A DNA stretch of 24,912 bases from NCBI GenBank assembly GCA_024364805.1, contig CM044496.1, forward strand, positions 93,146,751 to 93,171,662. Direction: 5' to 3'. Source of the stretch: Euprymna scolopes (lineage: Eukaryota > Mollusca > Cephalopoda > Sepiida > Sepiolidae). This document shows, in pieces, positions 1 through 13,479 of this stretch (position 1 is its first letter; each line of letters opens with the position of its first letter). The notes under the pieces were generated by a model, which made no database searches, was not told the origin of the DNA, and saw only the letters and a program-made list of their open reading frames with translations. The position numbers were made by a program, and so were the translations under genes.

Positions 1-1919
1 TGCCACTTAATGTAAAAATATAATCTAATACAAAGAAATTTATCCATTTGTAAAAATATCATGCAAAGACATCAATGTAAATGTTTCACCTGATTTAACT
101 ATGTCATCCAAGAAAACTATTCAATCCAATAGAAAACATTTCACTCACCAAACATTATACCATACAATTAGAATATTTCATGCAAAGAAAACGATACCAA
201 AAATATATGCATTAATAAACTGTGCTTAACCGTCCAAAAATATGCCATTAAATACAAAATATCCATCTTATAAAACTGTGTCATTCAATGAAATTATGCA
301 ATCCCGTGACAATATGTTATTTAAAGAAACAATGCCATCCAATGAAAATATGCCATCTAAAGGAACTATACAATCCAAATCTACTATGTTATCAAATGCA
401 ACTATACAATTAAGAGAAACTATGCCATCTTACAAAAATATGACATCCAAAGCAACTACGTTATCCAATGAAGTGAAGAATTCAATCCAGTAAAATTGCC
501 ATAAGAACATGATATTCCATCAATATATGTCCTCACAAACAATGCAACTTTAGATAAATATGCTATCATTTGAAAATATACAATCCAATAAAACTATGCC
601 ATCCAATGAAAATATGCAAGCCAAAAATTACTATGCAACCCAATGAAATTAGGCCATCCAATATTACTATGCCATAAAAGGAACGATTTTATCCAAAAAA
701 AATACTATGCTATACAATTTAACTATGCAATCCAATGATACATGCCAGCAAAAAAAACAATGCTATTCAATAAAAATATAACATCGAATGCAAATATGAC
801 ATTCAGTGAAAATATGCTATCCAAAAAAATATACCACCCAAATAATCTGTGCCATCGATGTAAACTACTATACAAAGAAACAATGCAATCCAATAAAAAT
901 GTTCTGTCCAATGAATATATGACATTCAATAAAATTATGCCGTTCAAAGAAATTATGCCACCCAATGAAACTATGTCATCAAAAGCAACAATGCTATCCA
1001 GAACAATATGTCATCCAATAGAAAATATGCCATCCAAATAAAATATGAAATTGACATCTAATGTAAATATGCTATCGAGTTAAAATAAGCCACCAAAGTG
1101 ATTATGCGATCTAAATAATTATGCCATCAAAATTAACCATGCTATCTAATGAAACTATGCTATCCAATGATAATTTGCAATCCAAAGAAACTTTGTCATG
1201 TAATAAAAATATGCAATCTAATAAAATATGTTATTCAAGAAAAGTATGCCATCCAAGTCAACTATACTATCCTATTTACATATCCTATCGCAAGCCCGAA
1301 GCTACTATGCTATTTAATGAAAATATGGCATCCAATGATGAAACTATGCCATCTAACGTAACTTTGCAACTAAATAAAAATATGCCATTTAAAGAAACTA
1401 TGCCATCCAATGAAATCGTGCAAGTTAATAAAATATACCATCTAATTATACTATGCAATCTAATGAAATTGTGTTATCTAATAGAAAATATACCCACTAA
1501 TTGAAAACGTGTCATAAATTCATACAATCCCATCTTGGGAAACTACGCAAAACGAGGAAATTACACAAAACAAGGAAAATATGGCACTAAAAAAAACATG
1601 CCATCCAATGAAAATATGCTATCCAATTAAAAATTTCTATCTAATGGAAATAACAAAAACAGAAAACTCTGCAATTAAATGAAAGCATACAATCGAGTGA
1701 AACAATGCAGTCGAATGGAAAACATTTTATCAAAAAACAATACTATCCGATGAAAATATCTAATGAAATTAGGCTTTTGAATGAAACTATACAATCGAAT
1801 AAAAAACGCAATTCAATGAAACTATTCATCCAATAAACAAATGTCATACTATTATAAAATATGGCATCCAATAAAAATATGACATTCAATAAAAATATGC
1901 CATCCAATAAAAATATGAC

Positions 1920-2165
1920 ATCCAATTAAAATATGACATTCAATAAAAATATGTCATCCAATAAAAATATGACATTTAATAAAATATGACATACAATAAA
2001 AATATGACATTCAATAAAAATATGTCAACCAATAAAAATATGGCATTTAATAAAATATGACATATAATAAAAATATGACATTCAATAAAAATATGTCATC
2101 CAATAAAAATATGACATCCAATAAACATATGACATCAAATAAAAATATGACATTCAATAAAAATA
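1920..2165 (+). repeat. 71/72-bp higher-order repeat in satellite A
   Basis: Four monomers (18+18+17+18 bp) form a 71-bp unit. The phrase GACATTCAATAAAAATATGT recurs at 1,935 and 2,077, and with one change at 2,006, exactly 71 bp apart each time; a partial fourth copy starts near 2,149. Copies are much closer to each other than to neighbouring monomers, which implies recent local amplification. Confidence 0.8.
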
Positions 2166-2858
2166 TGACAACCAATAAATATGTATCCACCGAAAAAATG
2201 CAACCCAAAGTAAGGATGCTATCCAAATAATCTATACAATCGAATAAAACTATGCCATCAAATAAAACTATGCCATTCCATGTAAATACGCATCACAAGA
2301 AATATACAATCAAATAAACTATGTCATCAAAATATGCATCTAAATTAATATGCCATCAAAACTAACTATGCAATTAAAATATGCTATCGAATAAAAATAT
2401 GCCATAAAATTAAATTATACCATTCAATGAAAAGTTTATATCCTATGCGATTATGCTATCAAATAAACATATTCTATCCAAAAAGAGTATTCTAGCCAAT
2501 GAAAATTTGCTATCCAAAGAAATAATGCCATCCTATTAAAATATGCCATCTAAGAAATAATGCAATCCTATAGAAATTTGCAATCTAATGCATTCAATGG
2601 AAATATGCAATCTAATGATAATTTGCAACCCCATGAAAATATGTCATCTAATTAAAAATATGCTATACAATGTTAATATGCCATCAACAGAAACTATTTC
2701 TATCTAATGAAAATATGCTATCCAATAAAAGTATGACATTAAAGTATTGCATTCAATGAAAATATATCATGTAAATAAGCCATCCACTGAAACTATGCAC
2801 TTCGATGGAACACTCTATGTAATGAAATTAATCTATGCAATAAAATACGCAATGAATA

Positions 2859-3021
2859 GGGCTATGACAAGAGAATATTTTGACTTCCGGGTATATATAG
2901 TTAATGCCTTATATGTTTTAGATAGAGTGACGTGGTTCTTGATTGACTAACTATGTCCAGTTGTGTCGGGTATATACTCGAGAGTCAAAACAACGATAAG
3001 AATAATCTCTTGTCATTGCTC
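2859..3021. mobile_element. MITE-like foldback element inserted in satellite A
   Basis: This 163-bp stretch lacks the satellite monomer. Its ends are inverted repeats: the left begins GGGCTATGACAAGAG and the right, read on the minus strand, begins GAGCAATGACAAGAG. The similarity resumes further in (TTGACTTCCGGGTATATA against TTGACTCTCGAGTATATA) after a ~12-base gap in the left arm. TA stands on both outer sides (2,857-2,858 and 3,022-3,023), as expected for a Tc1/mariner-type TA duplication, and satellite resumes directly on each side. There is no coding capacity, so it would be non-autonomous. The family is not recognised. Confidence 0.72.
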
Positions 3022-4135
3022 TACTAATGAAACTATGCCATTCAATGAAATATACTGACCTATGAAACTACGTGCTCAAATGAAAATATGCCATTAAATC
3101 TAATTATATCATCAATTAAAACTATGTCATCAAATGAGACTATGCAATTTAATGCAACTATGCAATTCAATATGCACTCCAAAAAACTTAGCCATCTAAT
3201 GAAAATATGGCATCTGAAAAAACTATGCAATCCAAAGTAACTATGCTATCCAATAAAATATGCCATCAACAGTAACTATGCTATCAGATAGAATATTCCA
3301 TCCAATTAAAACATGACATCTAAAACAACTATTCGTACCAATTAAGATATGTTTACTAATGACAGTATGTATTGAATAAAAATATGCAATCCCATAAAAC
3401 TATACGATTCAATAAACATAAACCACCCCCAAAACCTATAGAATTAAATCAAATATGCCCCAATGAAAATATGCCATCCAATCCAACTCTGCGATCTCAT
3501 AAAAATATGTTATCCAATAAAACTATGCAATCCAATAAAAATATGCCACACACTAAAATATGCAATTTAATGAAACTTCAATAAAAACATGCATTCTTAT
3601 GAAAATATGCTTTCCAAACTAACTATGCCATCCAATTAAAATATGCCATCTAAATTATATATGCTTGCCAATGCCACTAAATAGAAATATTACATCGAAT
3701 GAAATTATGCCATCCAATGACAATATGCCACATAATCAAACTATCTTATCCAATGAAACGCTGCAATTTTACGAAAGTATTCTATTCAAAGAAACCATGC
3801 CATCTAATGAAAATATGCCGATCAAAAGAAGCAATGCCATGCTATTAAAATATTCAACCTAAAGCAATTATGCCACACAATATAAATTTGACCCCCAAAT
3901 ATGCCGACTAATCAACATATGCAACCTAACAAAACTATGCCACCCAAAAAAAAAAATATTCTCTAATTAAAAAAAATACTATACAAAAAATGTCCCATTA
4001 AAAGAAGCAATGCCAATTTATGATATTTTGCTATTTAATGAAAATATGTTATTAAATGAAACTATGACATTAACAAATATGCTATAAAAAAAGAATTATG
4101 CCATTCAATGAAAAATTCCTCTAATGAAAATATGC

Positions 4136-4240
4136 TATGAATTGAAAATAATTCATTTTATAAAACTATACCAAATCAAAATATGGTATGAATTGAAAAT
4201 AATTCATTTTATAAAACTATACCACCAAATCAAAATATGG
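4136..4240 (+). repeat. 51-bp tandem duplication in satellite A
   Basis: A block beginning TATGAATTGAAAATAATTC at 4,136 is repeated at 4,187. The copies are nearly identical apart from three extra bases in the second. 51 bp equals three 17-bp monomers. Confidence 0.85.
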
Positions 4241-4661
4241 TATCTAATATAACTATGTCATGTAATAAATGTTTGCCATCAATAAAACTATGTCATTAAA
4301 TGAAACTATGCAATTCAAAAATACTATGTGCTTCTGTAAAAAACATGCGATCCAAAAGAAACTATATCGTCTACCGAACGTGAACCCTCCCATGAAAACA
4401 TGCCATATAAAGTAAATTAACACATGCCATCCATGAAACTATGCCATCCAATAAAAATTATGCACTGAATGAAACTGTGCCATCCAATATTTTCTATAGA
4501 ATTTATTTAATCTAATAGAACATATGCATGAAATTAAAATACGCCATCCAAATAAACTATGCCATCCAATAAAAATATGCCATCTAATTAAACCTCTTTT
4601 TCTAAATAAATCATGTTATTCAATAGAAACTATGCAATCCGATAAAACTCTTCTACCCAAT

Positions 4662-4935
4662 AAAAATATGCCATCAAAAACCTTTCCCATCTCATCAAAA
4701 TATGTCATTAAAAACGTATCCCATCTCATCAAAATATGCCATCAAAAACTTATCCCATCTCATCAAAATATGCCATCAAAAACCTATCCCATCTCATCAA
4801 AATATGCCATCCAAAACCTTTCCCATCTCATCAAAATATGCCATCAAGAACGTATCCCATCTCATCAAAATATGCCATTAAAAACGTATCCCATCTCATC
4901 AAAATATGCCATCAAAAACCTATCCCATCTAATCA
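4662..4935 (+). repeat. Homogenised 34-bp repeat, 8 copies
   Basis: The word CCCATCT recurs at 4,686, 4,720, 4,754, 4,788, 4,822, 4,856, 4,890 and 4,924, exactly 34 bp apart. Each unit is two 17-mers, one AATATGCCATCAAAAAC-like and one CTATCCCATCTCATCAA-like. Copies differ at only a few positions, far fewer than the surrounding monomers, so this is the youngest-looking expansion in the left block. Overlapping open frames here (4,524-4,940 and 4,736-4,960) are repeat translations, not genes. Confidence 0.93.
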
Positions 4936-5591
4936 ACTGAAAAGATACAATCCAGAATAGCAATGTCATTCAACATAAATATGCTACATGAAACAACTAA
5001 GCAATAAATATATGCCATCAAATGAATATATGCGATCCAATAAAAATATGCCAGTCAATGAGAATATGTAATTCAATGAAAGTAAGACATATAATTAAAA
5101 TATGTCATTTAATGAAACTATATCATCAAATTAAAATATGACATCTAAAAAACTATACTTCCCAATAAAACTATGCCATCTAATGAAGATATGCAATCCA
5201 ATAACATTACTCCATCAAGTGAAAATATGCATAAAATTATCCCATCTAATAAAAAATATGCCATCAAATGAAATAATGCCATTCATAATTACTATGGCAA
5301 CGAAAATATGCTATACAATGAAACTAAGCAATCCAATATAACTATGCCATACTATAAAATATGTAATTAAATAAAACCACGCTATCTAATTGAAATTGGC
5401 CATCCAACAAAACAATGTCATTTAATCTAACTATGTAATCGAATGAAAATATACTATCTAAAGAACATGCCATTTAATGAAACTATATCATCCCATCAAA
5501 ATATGCTATCCAATAAAATATGTATTCACTTAAAATATGCAATCTAATGTGGCTATCCCACTCATTAAAAATATGCCATTCAAAAAACTAA

Positions 5592-5612
5592 GCCATCCGA
5601 TAAAAGGATGGC
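5592..5612. repeat. Perfect 7-bp hairpin in satellite A
   Basis: GCCATCC, a 7-base spacer, then GGATGGC. The right arm is a satellite word in inverted orientation, which is rare in this array. Confidence 0.75.
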
Positions 5613-6374
5613 ATGAAAATAAACTTTGCCATTATGTTTTAATATGTCTTCTAATGCATATATGCCATCAAATGTAAATATGTCATACAAAGAAATAATG
5701 TCGTCCAATAACAATATTATATCCAAAGATACTATATCATCGGATGAAAATATGTCATTAAAAAAACTATGATATCGAATGAAAATATGCAATCAAATAA
5801 AATATGTCATCTTATGCATAAGCATGTAGAAACAATAAGCCATTGCAAACAGGCTATCAAATGAAAATATACCATCTGAAGTATTTATGTTATTTAGTAT
5901 GTCCGCCAATCAAAAAGTGATATCCAAATTGAAACATGCCATTTGATGAAATATGCAATCCAATGAATATAGGCTATCTAATAAAAATACCATAAAAAAC
6001 TATGATCTCCAATGGAAATATGCCATCCAATGGAAATATGCTATCAAATGTAAATAGGCTAATCAATGAAAATATGCAAAGTGATGAAAATAGGCCAACC
6101 AATGTGACCATGCCATCTTATAAAAAATGCTATCTGATAAATATATGCAATATAAGCAAATATGTCATCTAATAAATATAAACATCACCAAAAATATCCC
6201 ATCTCATGAACCATGAATTCCAATGAATTTATTTAATCTATTAAATATGACATCCCATGAAAAAGGCAATCCTATGAAAATATGGAATTACATGTAAATA
6301 TGCCATCCGAATAAACATTGCTGCTTAATTTACATGTGCAATCTAATGAAAACATGCCATCCATTAAAACACTA

Positions 6375-6440
6375 CCACAAGATTAAACATATAAATATAT
6401 AATAAAACAATACTATCACAAAAGATGTGCGGACAAGAAT
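6375..6440. other. Divergent transition between satellites A and B
   Basis: Monomer structure is weak over these ~65 bases (for example GATGTGCGGACAAGAATGTG). To the left, units read ATGCCATCYAATGAAA; to the right they read AACTATTTCATCAAATAAAA. The change is gradual and no clear insertion boundary is visible. Confidence 0.5.
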
Positions 6441-6576
6441 GTGCCATTCATTGAAACTATTTCATCAAATAAAAATATGCAAACGAAACTATTTCATAAA
6501 ATAAAAATATGCAATATAAAGGAACTATATCATGAAATAAAAATATGAATATAAAGGAACTATTTCATCCAATAAA

Positions 6577-6895
6577 AATAGGTTATTCAAAGTAACTATT
6601 TTATCATATAAAAATATGACATCAAAAGTAACTATTTCATTAAATAAAAATATGCAATTACAAAGCAATTATTTCATTGAAAAAATATGCAATTACAAGT
6701 GACTATTTCATCCAATAAAAATATGCAATATAAAGTAACTATTTCATCAAATAAAAATAGGTTATTTAAAGTGACTATTTAATCATATAAAAATATGATA
6801 TCAAAAGTAACTATTTCATCAAAAAAATATGCAATTACAAAGCAATTATTTCATTAAAAAATGCAATTGCAAGTAACTATTTCATCCGATAAAAA
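6577..6895 (+). repeat. 179-bp tandem duplication in satellite B
   Basis: AATAGGTTATT starts at 6,577 and again at 6,756. Both copies then run through the same series of odd variants (ATCATATAAAAATATGA, GCAATTATTTCATT, ATGCAATTACAAG) with scattered differences. The unit holds about five dimers. Confidence 0.8.
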
Positions 6896-9274
6896 AAATA
6901 TGCGATACAAAGTTACTATTTCATCCAATAAAAACATGATATACAAATTAATACTCCAAGAAAATATAAATATAAGGTTACTATTACAATAAAGATATGC
7001 AGTACAAAGTTACTATTTAATCAAATAAAAATATGTTACTATTCCATACAATAAAATATTCAATAAAAGTTACTATGTCACCAAATGAAAAAATGCAGTA
7101 CAAATTTAGTATTCCATCTAGTAAAATATGCAATGCAATGTCACTATTTCATCCAATAAAATACGTATTAAAGGTTTCATCAAATAAAATACGCAATACA
7201 AAGTTATTATTTCATGCAATGAAAATATGCAATAAAAAGTTACTATTTAATCCAATAAAATATACAATACAAATTACTATTTCATTCAACAAAATATGCA
7301 ATACAAATTACTATATTATCCAATAAAATATGCAATACATAGTTACTATTTTATCCAATAAAATATGCATTACAAATTACTATGTCATCCAATACAATAT
7401 GCAATACTAAGTTACTAATAAATCCAATGCAAATATGCCATACAAATTACTATTTCATCAATTAAAATATGCAATACAATGTGAATACTTCGTCCATAAA
7501 ATATGCAATACAAATTAATTATTTCCTCCAATAAAATATACAATACAAAGTGTCTATTTCATACAATTAAATAAGCAATAAAAAGTTGCTATTTCATCCA
7601 ATACAATATGCAATAGAAAGTTAGAAATTCATCCATTAAAAATATGCAATAAAAAGTTACTATATAATTCAATTAGATATGCAATACAAATTATTACTTT
7701 TCCAAATAAGAATATGCAATAGAAATTTCTATTCCCTCCACTATAAATATGCAATGCAAAGTTACTATTTTATTCAATGATAAATGAAATACAATTTACT
7801 ATTTCATCCAATAAAATAGACAATATGAATTACTTTTTATAAAAAAATATGCAATACGAATAATATTTCATCCAAAAAATATGCAATATAAATTAATATT
7901 TATTCCAATAAAATACGCCATACAGAGTTACTATATTACCCAATAAAATATGCAATACAAATTAATATTTCATCCAATACAATATGCAATACATAGTTTT
8001 TCATCCAATAAAATATACATTACCAAGTTACAAATTCATCCAATAAAAATATGCAATACAAATTACTATTAAATCCAACAATAATATGCAATAAAAATTA
8101 CTAGTTCATGCAATAAAAATATGCAATGCAAATAACCATTTCTTCCAATAAAATATGCCATACAGAGTAACTATTTCATCCAATAAACTTATGCTATACA
8201 AATTACTATTTTATTCAATAAAATCTGCAATACAAATTGCTATTTCATTCAGTTTAATATGCCATACAGAGTTACTATTTCATCCAATAACAATATGCAA
8301 TGCAAATTACTTTTTCATCCAATAAAAATATGCAATACAAATTACTATTTAAACCAATAATAATATGAAATACAGAGTTATTATTTGTATTTCATCCTAT
8401 AAAATACGCAATACAAGTAAGTATTTTATCCAAAAAAAAATCGGCAATGTAATTAACTATTTCATCAAATAAATATGCAATGCAAATTATTTTCATCCAA
8501 TAAAAATATAAAATACACATTAGGTCTCTTCCAATAAAATATACAATACAGAGTTACTATTTGATCCAATAATATATGCAATAAACATTACTATTTCAGG
8601 CAATAAAATATGCAATACAAATTAATATTTCATCTATTTAAATATACAATACAAATTGCAATTTTATTCATAAATATGCAAAAAAACGTACTATTTCATC
8701 CAATAAAAATATGCAATACAAATTACTATTTCATCCAATAACAATATGCAATACAGATTACTATTTCATCCAATAAAAATATGCTATAACAAATTACTAT
8801 TTCATCCAATAAAAATATGCAATACAAATAATTATTTCATCAAATATATATATGCAATACAAATTACTTTTTTATCCAATAAAATATGCAATACAAATTA
8901 CTAGTTAAGCCAATAACAATATGAAATGCAGAGTTATTATTTAATGCAATAAAATTTATTATTTAATCTAATAAAATATGCAATCCAAATTAATATTTAA
9001 TCCAATAAAATATGCAATACAAATTAATATTTTATCGAATAAAATATTCAATATACAGTTAATATTTTATCCAATAAATACATGCACTAATAATTACTAT
9101 TTTATCAAACAAAAATATGAATTACAAAGTAATCATTTCTATCCAAAACACATGCAACACAAAGTTTCTATTTCAACCAAGAAAACATGCAAAACAAATT
9201 AACATTTCATCTAATAAAATAGACAATATCAATTACTTTTTCATCAAATGAAATATGCGATATGTATTTCTTTT

Positions 9275-9410
9275 ACAGCCAATATAATATGCAATACAGA
9301 ATTACTATTTTACCCAATAAAAATATGCAATTCGCTTAAGTATTTCACAGCCAATATAATATGCAATACAGAATTACTATTTTACCCAATAAAAATATGC
9401 AATTCGCTTA
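9275..9410 (+). repeat. Near-perfect 72-bp tandem duplication in satellite B
   Basis: A block beginning ACAGCCAATATAATATGC at 9,275 is repeated at 9,347 and is identical for about 64 bases, including the unusual phrase AATTCGCTTA. It is two dimers long and looks very recent. Confidence 0.92.
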
Positions 9411-9764
9411 ACTATTTCATCCAATAAAATATGCAATACAAATTAGTGTTTCACCTCATGAATTAAACAATATTAATAACTTTTTCATCAAATAAAATCC
9501 GCAAAGAAATTACTTTTTCATCAAATAAAATATGCAATGCAAATTATTATTTTACCAAATAAAAATATGCAATACGAATTACTATTTCATCCAATAAAAT
9601 ATGCAATACGAGTACTATTTCATCCAATAAAACTATGATTAAATTGTCACTACTTTATCCAATAAAATATGCAATAGAAATTACTATTTTATCACATTAA
9701 ATATGTCATAGAAAGTTACTATTTCATCCAATATAAATATGCAATACAAAGTTACGATTTCATC

Positions 9765-10560
9765 CATAAAAATATGCAGTACAAAGTTATTTTTCATCCA
9801 ATTAAATATCCTATATAAAGTTACTATTAAATAAAATAACAATCTTCAGTACAAAGTTACAGTTTCATCCAATAAAAATATTCAATAAAAGTTTCATCAA
9901 ATAAAACTATGCAATACAAAGTAAAAACTTATCCAATAAAATATGCAATTATTTAATGAAAATATGCAATATAACACTAATTCATCCAATGAAATAGGCA
10001 ATCGAAATTAATATTCCTCAAATAAACATATGCAATACAAAGGTACTATTTCAGCCAATAAAATATTCAGTACAAATTACTATTTCATCCAATAAAATAT
10101 GAAATAAAAAGTAACTATTGTATCCAATAAAATATTCAATGCAAAGTTACTATTTCATCCAATATAAAATATGCAAGAAAACGTTACTATTTCATCCAAT
10201 GAAATATGAAATACAAATTACTATTTCATCAAGTAAAATATGCATTACAACTTACTATTTCATCAAATAAAAATATGCAATACAAATTGCTAATTATTCC
10301 AATAAAATATGAAATGCAGAGTTACTATTTCATCCAATTAAAATATGCAATACAAAGTTTCTTTTGAATCCATAAAAATATGCAATACAAAGTTATTTTT
10401 CATCCAATTAAATATCCTATATAAAGTTACTATTAAATAAAATAACAATTTTCAGTACAAAGTTACATTTCTATCCAATAAATATATTGAATAAAAATGT
10501 CATCAAATAAAACTATGCAATACAAAGTAAAAACTCATCCAATAAAATATGCAGTATAAA
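9765..10560 (+). repeat. ~185-bp direct duplication, copies 606 bp apart
   Basis: The block at about 9,765-9,945 recurs at about 10,371-10,555. Shared non-consensus markers in the same order include TTATTTTTCATCCAATTAAA, ATATCCTATATAAAG, ACTATTAAATAAAATAACAA and AAACTATGCAATACAAAG. Shared private variants show copying of a block rather than chance similarity of monomers. Confidence 0.85.
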
Positions 10561-13424
10561 TTACTATTTTATCCAATAAAATATGACATAAGAAGTGACT
10601 ATTTCATCCAATAAAATATGTCATATTAAGTTCCTATTTCCTCCAATGAAAATATGGAAGACAAAGTTATTATTTCAGCCAATAAAATATGCAATAAAAG
10701 TTACTGTCTCATCAAATAAAAATATGCGATACATATTTACTATTTCATTCAATAACAATATGCAGTAAAAATTACTATTTTATCCAATAAAATATACAAT
10801 GCAAGTTTCTATTTATCGAATGAATATATTCAATAGCAGTTACTATTTAATTAAATATAAAATATGAAATACACACTTACTATTTAATCCAATTAAATAT
10901 GCAATACAAATTAATATTTTATCGAATGAAAATATGCAATAGAAAGTTTCTATTTCATCCAATAAAATATGCAATAAAAATTACTATTTCATCTAATTAA
11001 ATAAGCAATATAAATTACCATTTCCTCCAATAAAATATACAATACGAATTACTATTCAATCCAATAAATATATGAAATACAGAGTAAATATTTAATCCAA
11101 TAAAAATATGCAATACAATTAACTATTCCATCCAATAAATTATGAAATACAAAGATACTATTTACTCCAAAAAGTATGCAATAACATTTACTAGTGCATG
11201 CAATAAAAATATGCAAATCAAATCACTGCTTCATCAAATATAAATGGGCAATACAAATTACTTTTATCCAATAGAATATTCAATAAAATGTTACTATTTA
11301 ATCAATTAATTAATAATGAAAGATACAATACCAATTACTATTTTCTTCACAAATAGTTAATATTTCATACGATAAAATATGCAGTATAAAATACTATTTT
11401 ATCCAATAAAGTATCCAATACAAAGTTATTATTTTTCCAATAAATATATTCAATGAAAGTTACTATTTAATCCAATATGAATATTTTACCCAATGAAAAT
11501 ATGCAATTCACAGTTACTTTTTTATCCACAAAAATATACAATCCATATTACTATTTCATCTAATTAAATATGCAAAACAAATTACCATTTCATCGATTAA
11601 AATATGTAATACAATTACAATTTAATCCCATAAAATATGCAATACAGAGTTGCTATTTCATCCAATTAAAAATTTGCACTACACATTACACTTTCATCCA
11701 ATAAAATATGCAATACAAAATACTATTTAACTGGAAAAAATATGAAATAAAAATTACTATTTCATCCAACAAATATATGCAATAAAATTACTATTTCATC
11801 AAATATAAATAGTCAACACAAATTAATTTTGTATCCAATAAAGTATGCAATACAAAGTTAGTAATTCATCCACTGAAATATGCAATACAATGTATTTATT
11901 CGTCTTATAAGAATATGCAATACAAATTACTATTTAATATAATGAAACAGGTAATACACAGCCATTTTCATCCAATAAAATATGGAATATAAGGTTACTA
12001 TCGTATCCAATAAAATATGAAATACAGAGTTACAATTTAATCCAAAAAATATGCACTACAGAGTTACTTTTTCATAAAATAGGCAATACAATAAATATAT
12101 TATTAAATGAAAATATGCAATATTTCATAAATTAAAATATGCAAAACAAAGTTACTATTTTATCCAATAAGATATGCAATACAGAGTTACTATTAAATCA
12201 AATAAAAATATGGAACAAAGTGTTACTACTTCATCCAAAAAATATGATATAAAAACTATTTTATCCAGTAAAATATGCAATAAAAATTACTATTTCATCG
12301 AATAAAAATATAAAACACAGCGTTACTATTTAATCCAATAAAAATATGCAATACAATTTAGTAGTTAATCCCATAAAATATACAATACAGAGTTACTATT
12401 TCAGAAAATATGCAATACAATAAATATTTTACCCAATAAAATATGCAATACAAAGTTACTATTTAATCCAATAAAAATATGCAATAAAATTCCTTATTAC
12501 TATGAAATAAAATTAAGCCTTTCATCAAATAACATATGCAATACAATATTACTATTTTTCCAAAAATTATGCATTACATGCGTACTATATCATTCTATAA
12601 AAAGGTGCAATAAAAATTAATATTTCGTCCAATAAAATATGAAATACAAATTACTATTTCACCCAATAAAAATATGCAATGCAAATTTGTAATTCATCCA
12701 ATAAATATATGCAATACTATATGCTATTCAAGCTAAGTAAATATACAATACAAATTACTATTTCATCCCATAAAATATGCAAGACAGTTTTATTATTTCT
12801 TCCAAAAAATTTTCCATACACATTACAATTTTATTCAAATAAATATGCCATACAAAGTTACTATTTAATCCAATGAAAACATGCAAGAGAAAGTTACTTT
12901 TTCATCCAATAAAAATTTGCAATACACAGTAACTATTTAATCAAATAGAAAATGTGCTATACCAAGTTACTATTTCATCCGATAAAATATGCAATACAAA
13001 GTTATATTTTATTTAATGAAAATGTGTAAGATAACAATACTAATTCATCCAATGAAATAGGCAATCAAATTTACAATTCATCAAATAAACATATGCAATA
13101 CAAACGTACTATTTCATCCAATAAAATATTCAGTACAAATTACTATTTCATCAAATAAAAATATGAAATGAAAAGTAACTATTGTATCCGATAAAATATT
13201 CAATGGCAAGTTACTATTTCATCCAATAAAATATGCAAGAAAACGTTACTATTTCATCCAATGACAAATTCAATGCAAATTACTATTTCATCAAGTAAAA
13301 TATGCATTACAACTTACTATTTCATCAAATAAAATATGAAATAAAAATTGCTAATTATTTCAATAAAATATGAAATGCACAGTTACTATTTCATCCAATT
13401 AAAATATGCAATACACATTACTAT
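9951..13424 (+). repeat. ~410-bp direct duplication, copies 3.06 kb apart
   Basis: About 9,951-10,366 and 13,010-13,424 share an ordered series of private variants: TCATCCAATGAAATAGGCAA (9,982 and 13,045), AATATTCAGTACAAAT, AGTAACTATTGTATCC, CAAGAAAACGTTAC, CATCAAGTAAAATATGCATT and ATGAAATGCA. The offset stays at 3,061-3,063 bp from one end to the other, so few indels have accumulated. Confidence 0.85.
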
Positions 13425-13479
13425 TTCATCCAATTAAAATATGCAATGTAAATTGCTTTTACATTTAATTAAAATACGC

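Larger units (their letters stand above)
1..6440 (+). repeat. Satellite type A, left block (17-18 bp monomer)
   Basis: Short monomers near ATATGCCATCCAATGAAA follow head to tail for about 6.4 kb, almost all in one orientation. Variable positions are the base before CAT (atgcCAT, atgtCAT, atgaCAT), the CCAAT core (CCAAT, CTAAT, TCAAT) and the A-run length. Units of 17 and 18 bp alternate irregularly. Most copies differ at several positions, so the array is old, but some stretches are locally homogenised (listed separately). One MITE-like insertion interrupts it at 2,859-3,021. No gene is supported. The apparent open frames with hexapeptide periodicity (MPSNEN-like) arise because 18 is a multiple of three. 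Confidence 0.93.

Noticed and set aside
242-1504. Open frames encoding MPSNEN/MPSKET-like hexapeptide repeats (242-493, 742-1,041, 1,121-1,504), and similar ones at 3,372-3,862 and 5,138-5,341
   Set aside because: The 18-bp monomer is a multiple of three and supplies ATG in every unit, so long frames arise by itself. Frames break wherever a 17-bp unit occurs, and nothing suggests selection on the peptide.
4524-4960. 138- and 74-codon frames with ISSKYAI.NLSHLIKICH repeats
   Set aside because: They are translations of the 34-bp block. 34 is not a multiple of three, so the frame cycles through three readings of the same DNA, and the low divergence reflects recent amplification rather than constraint.
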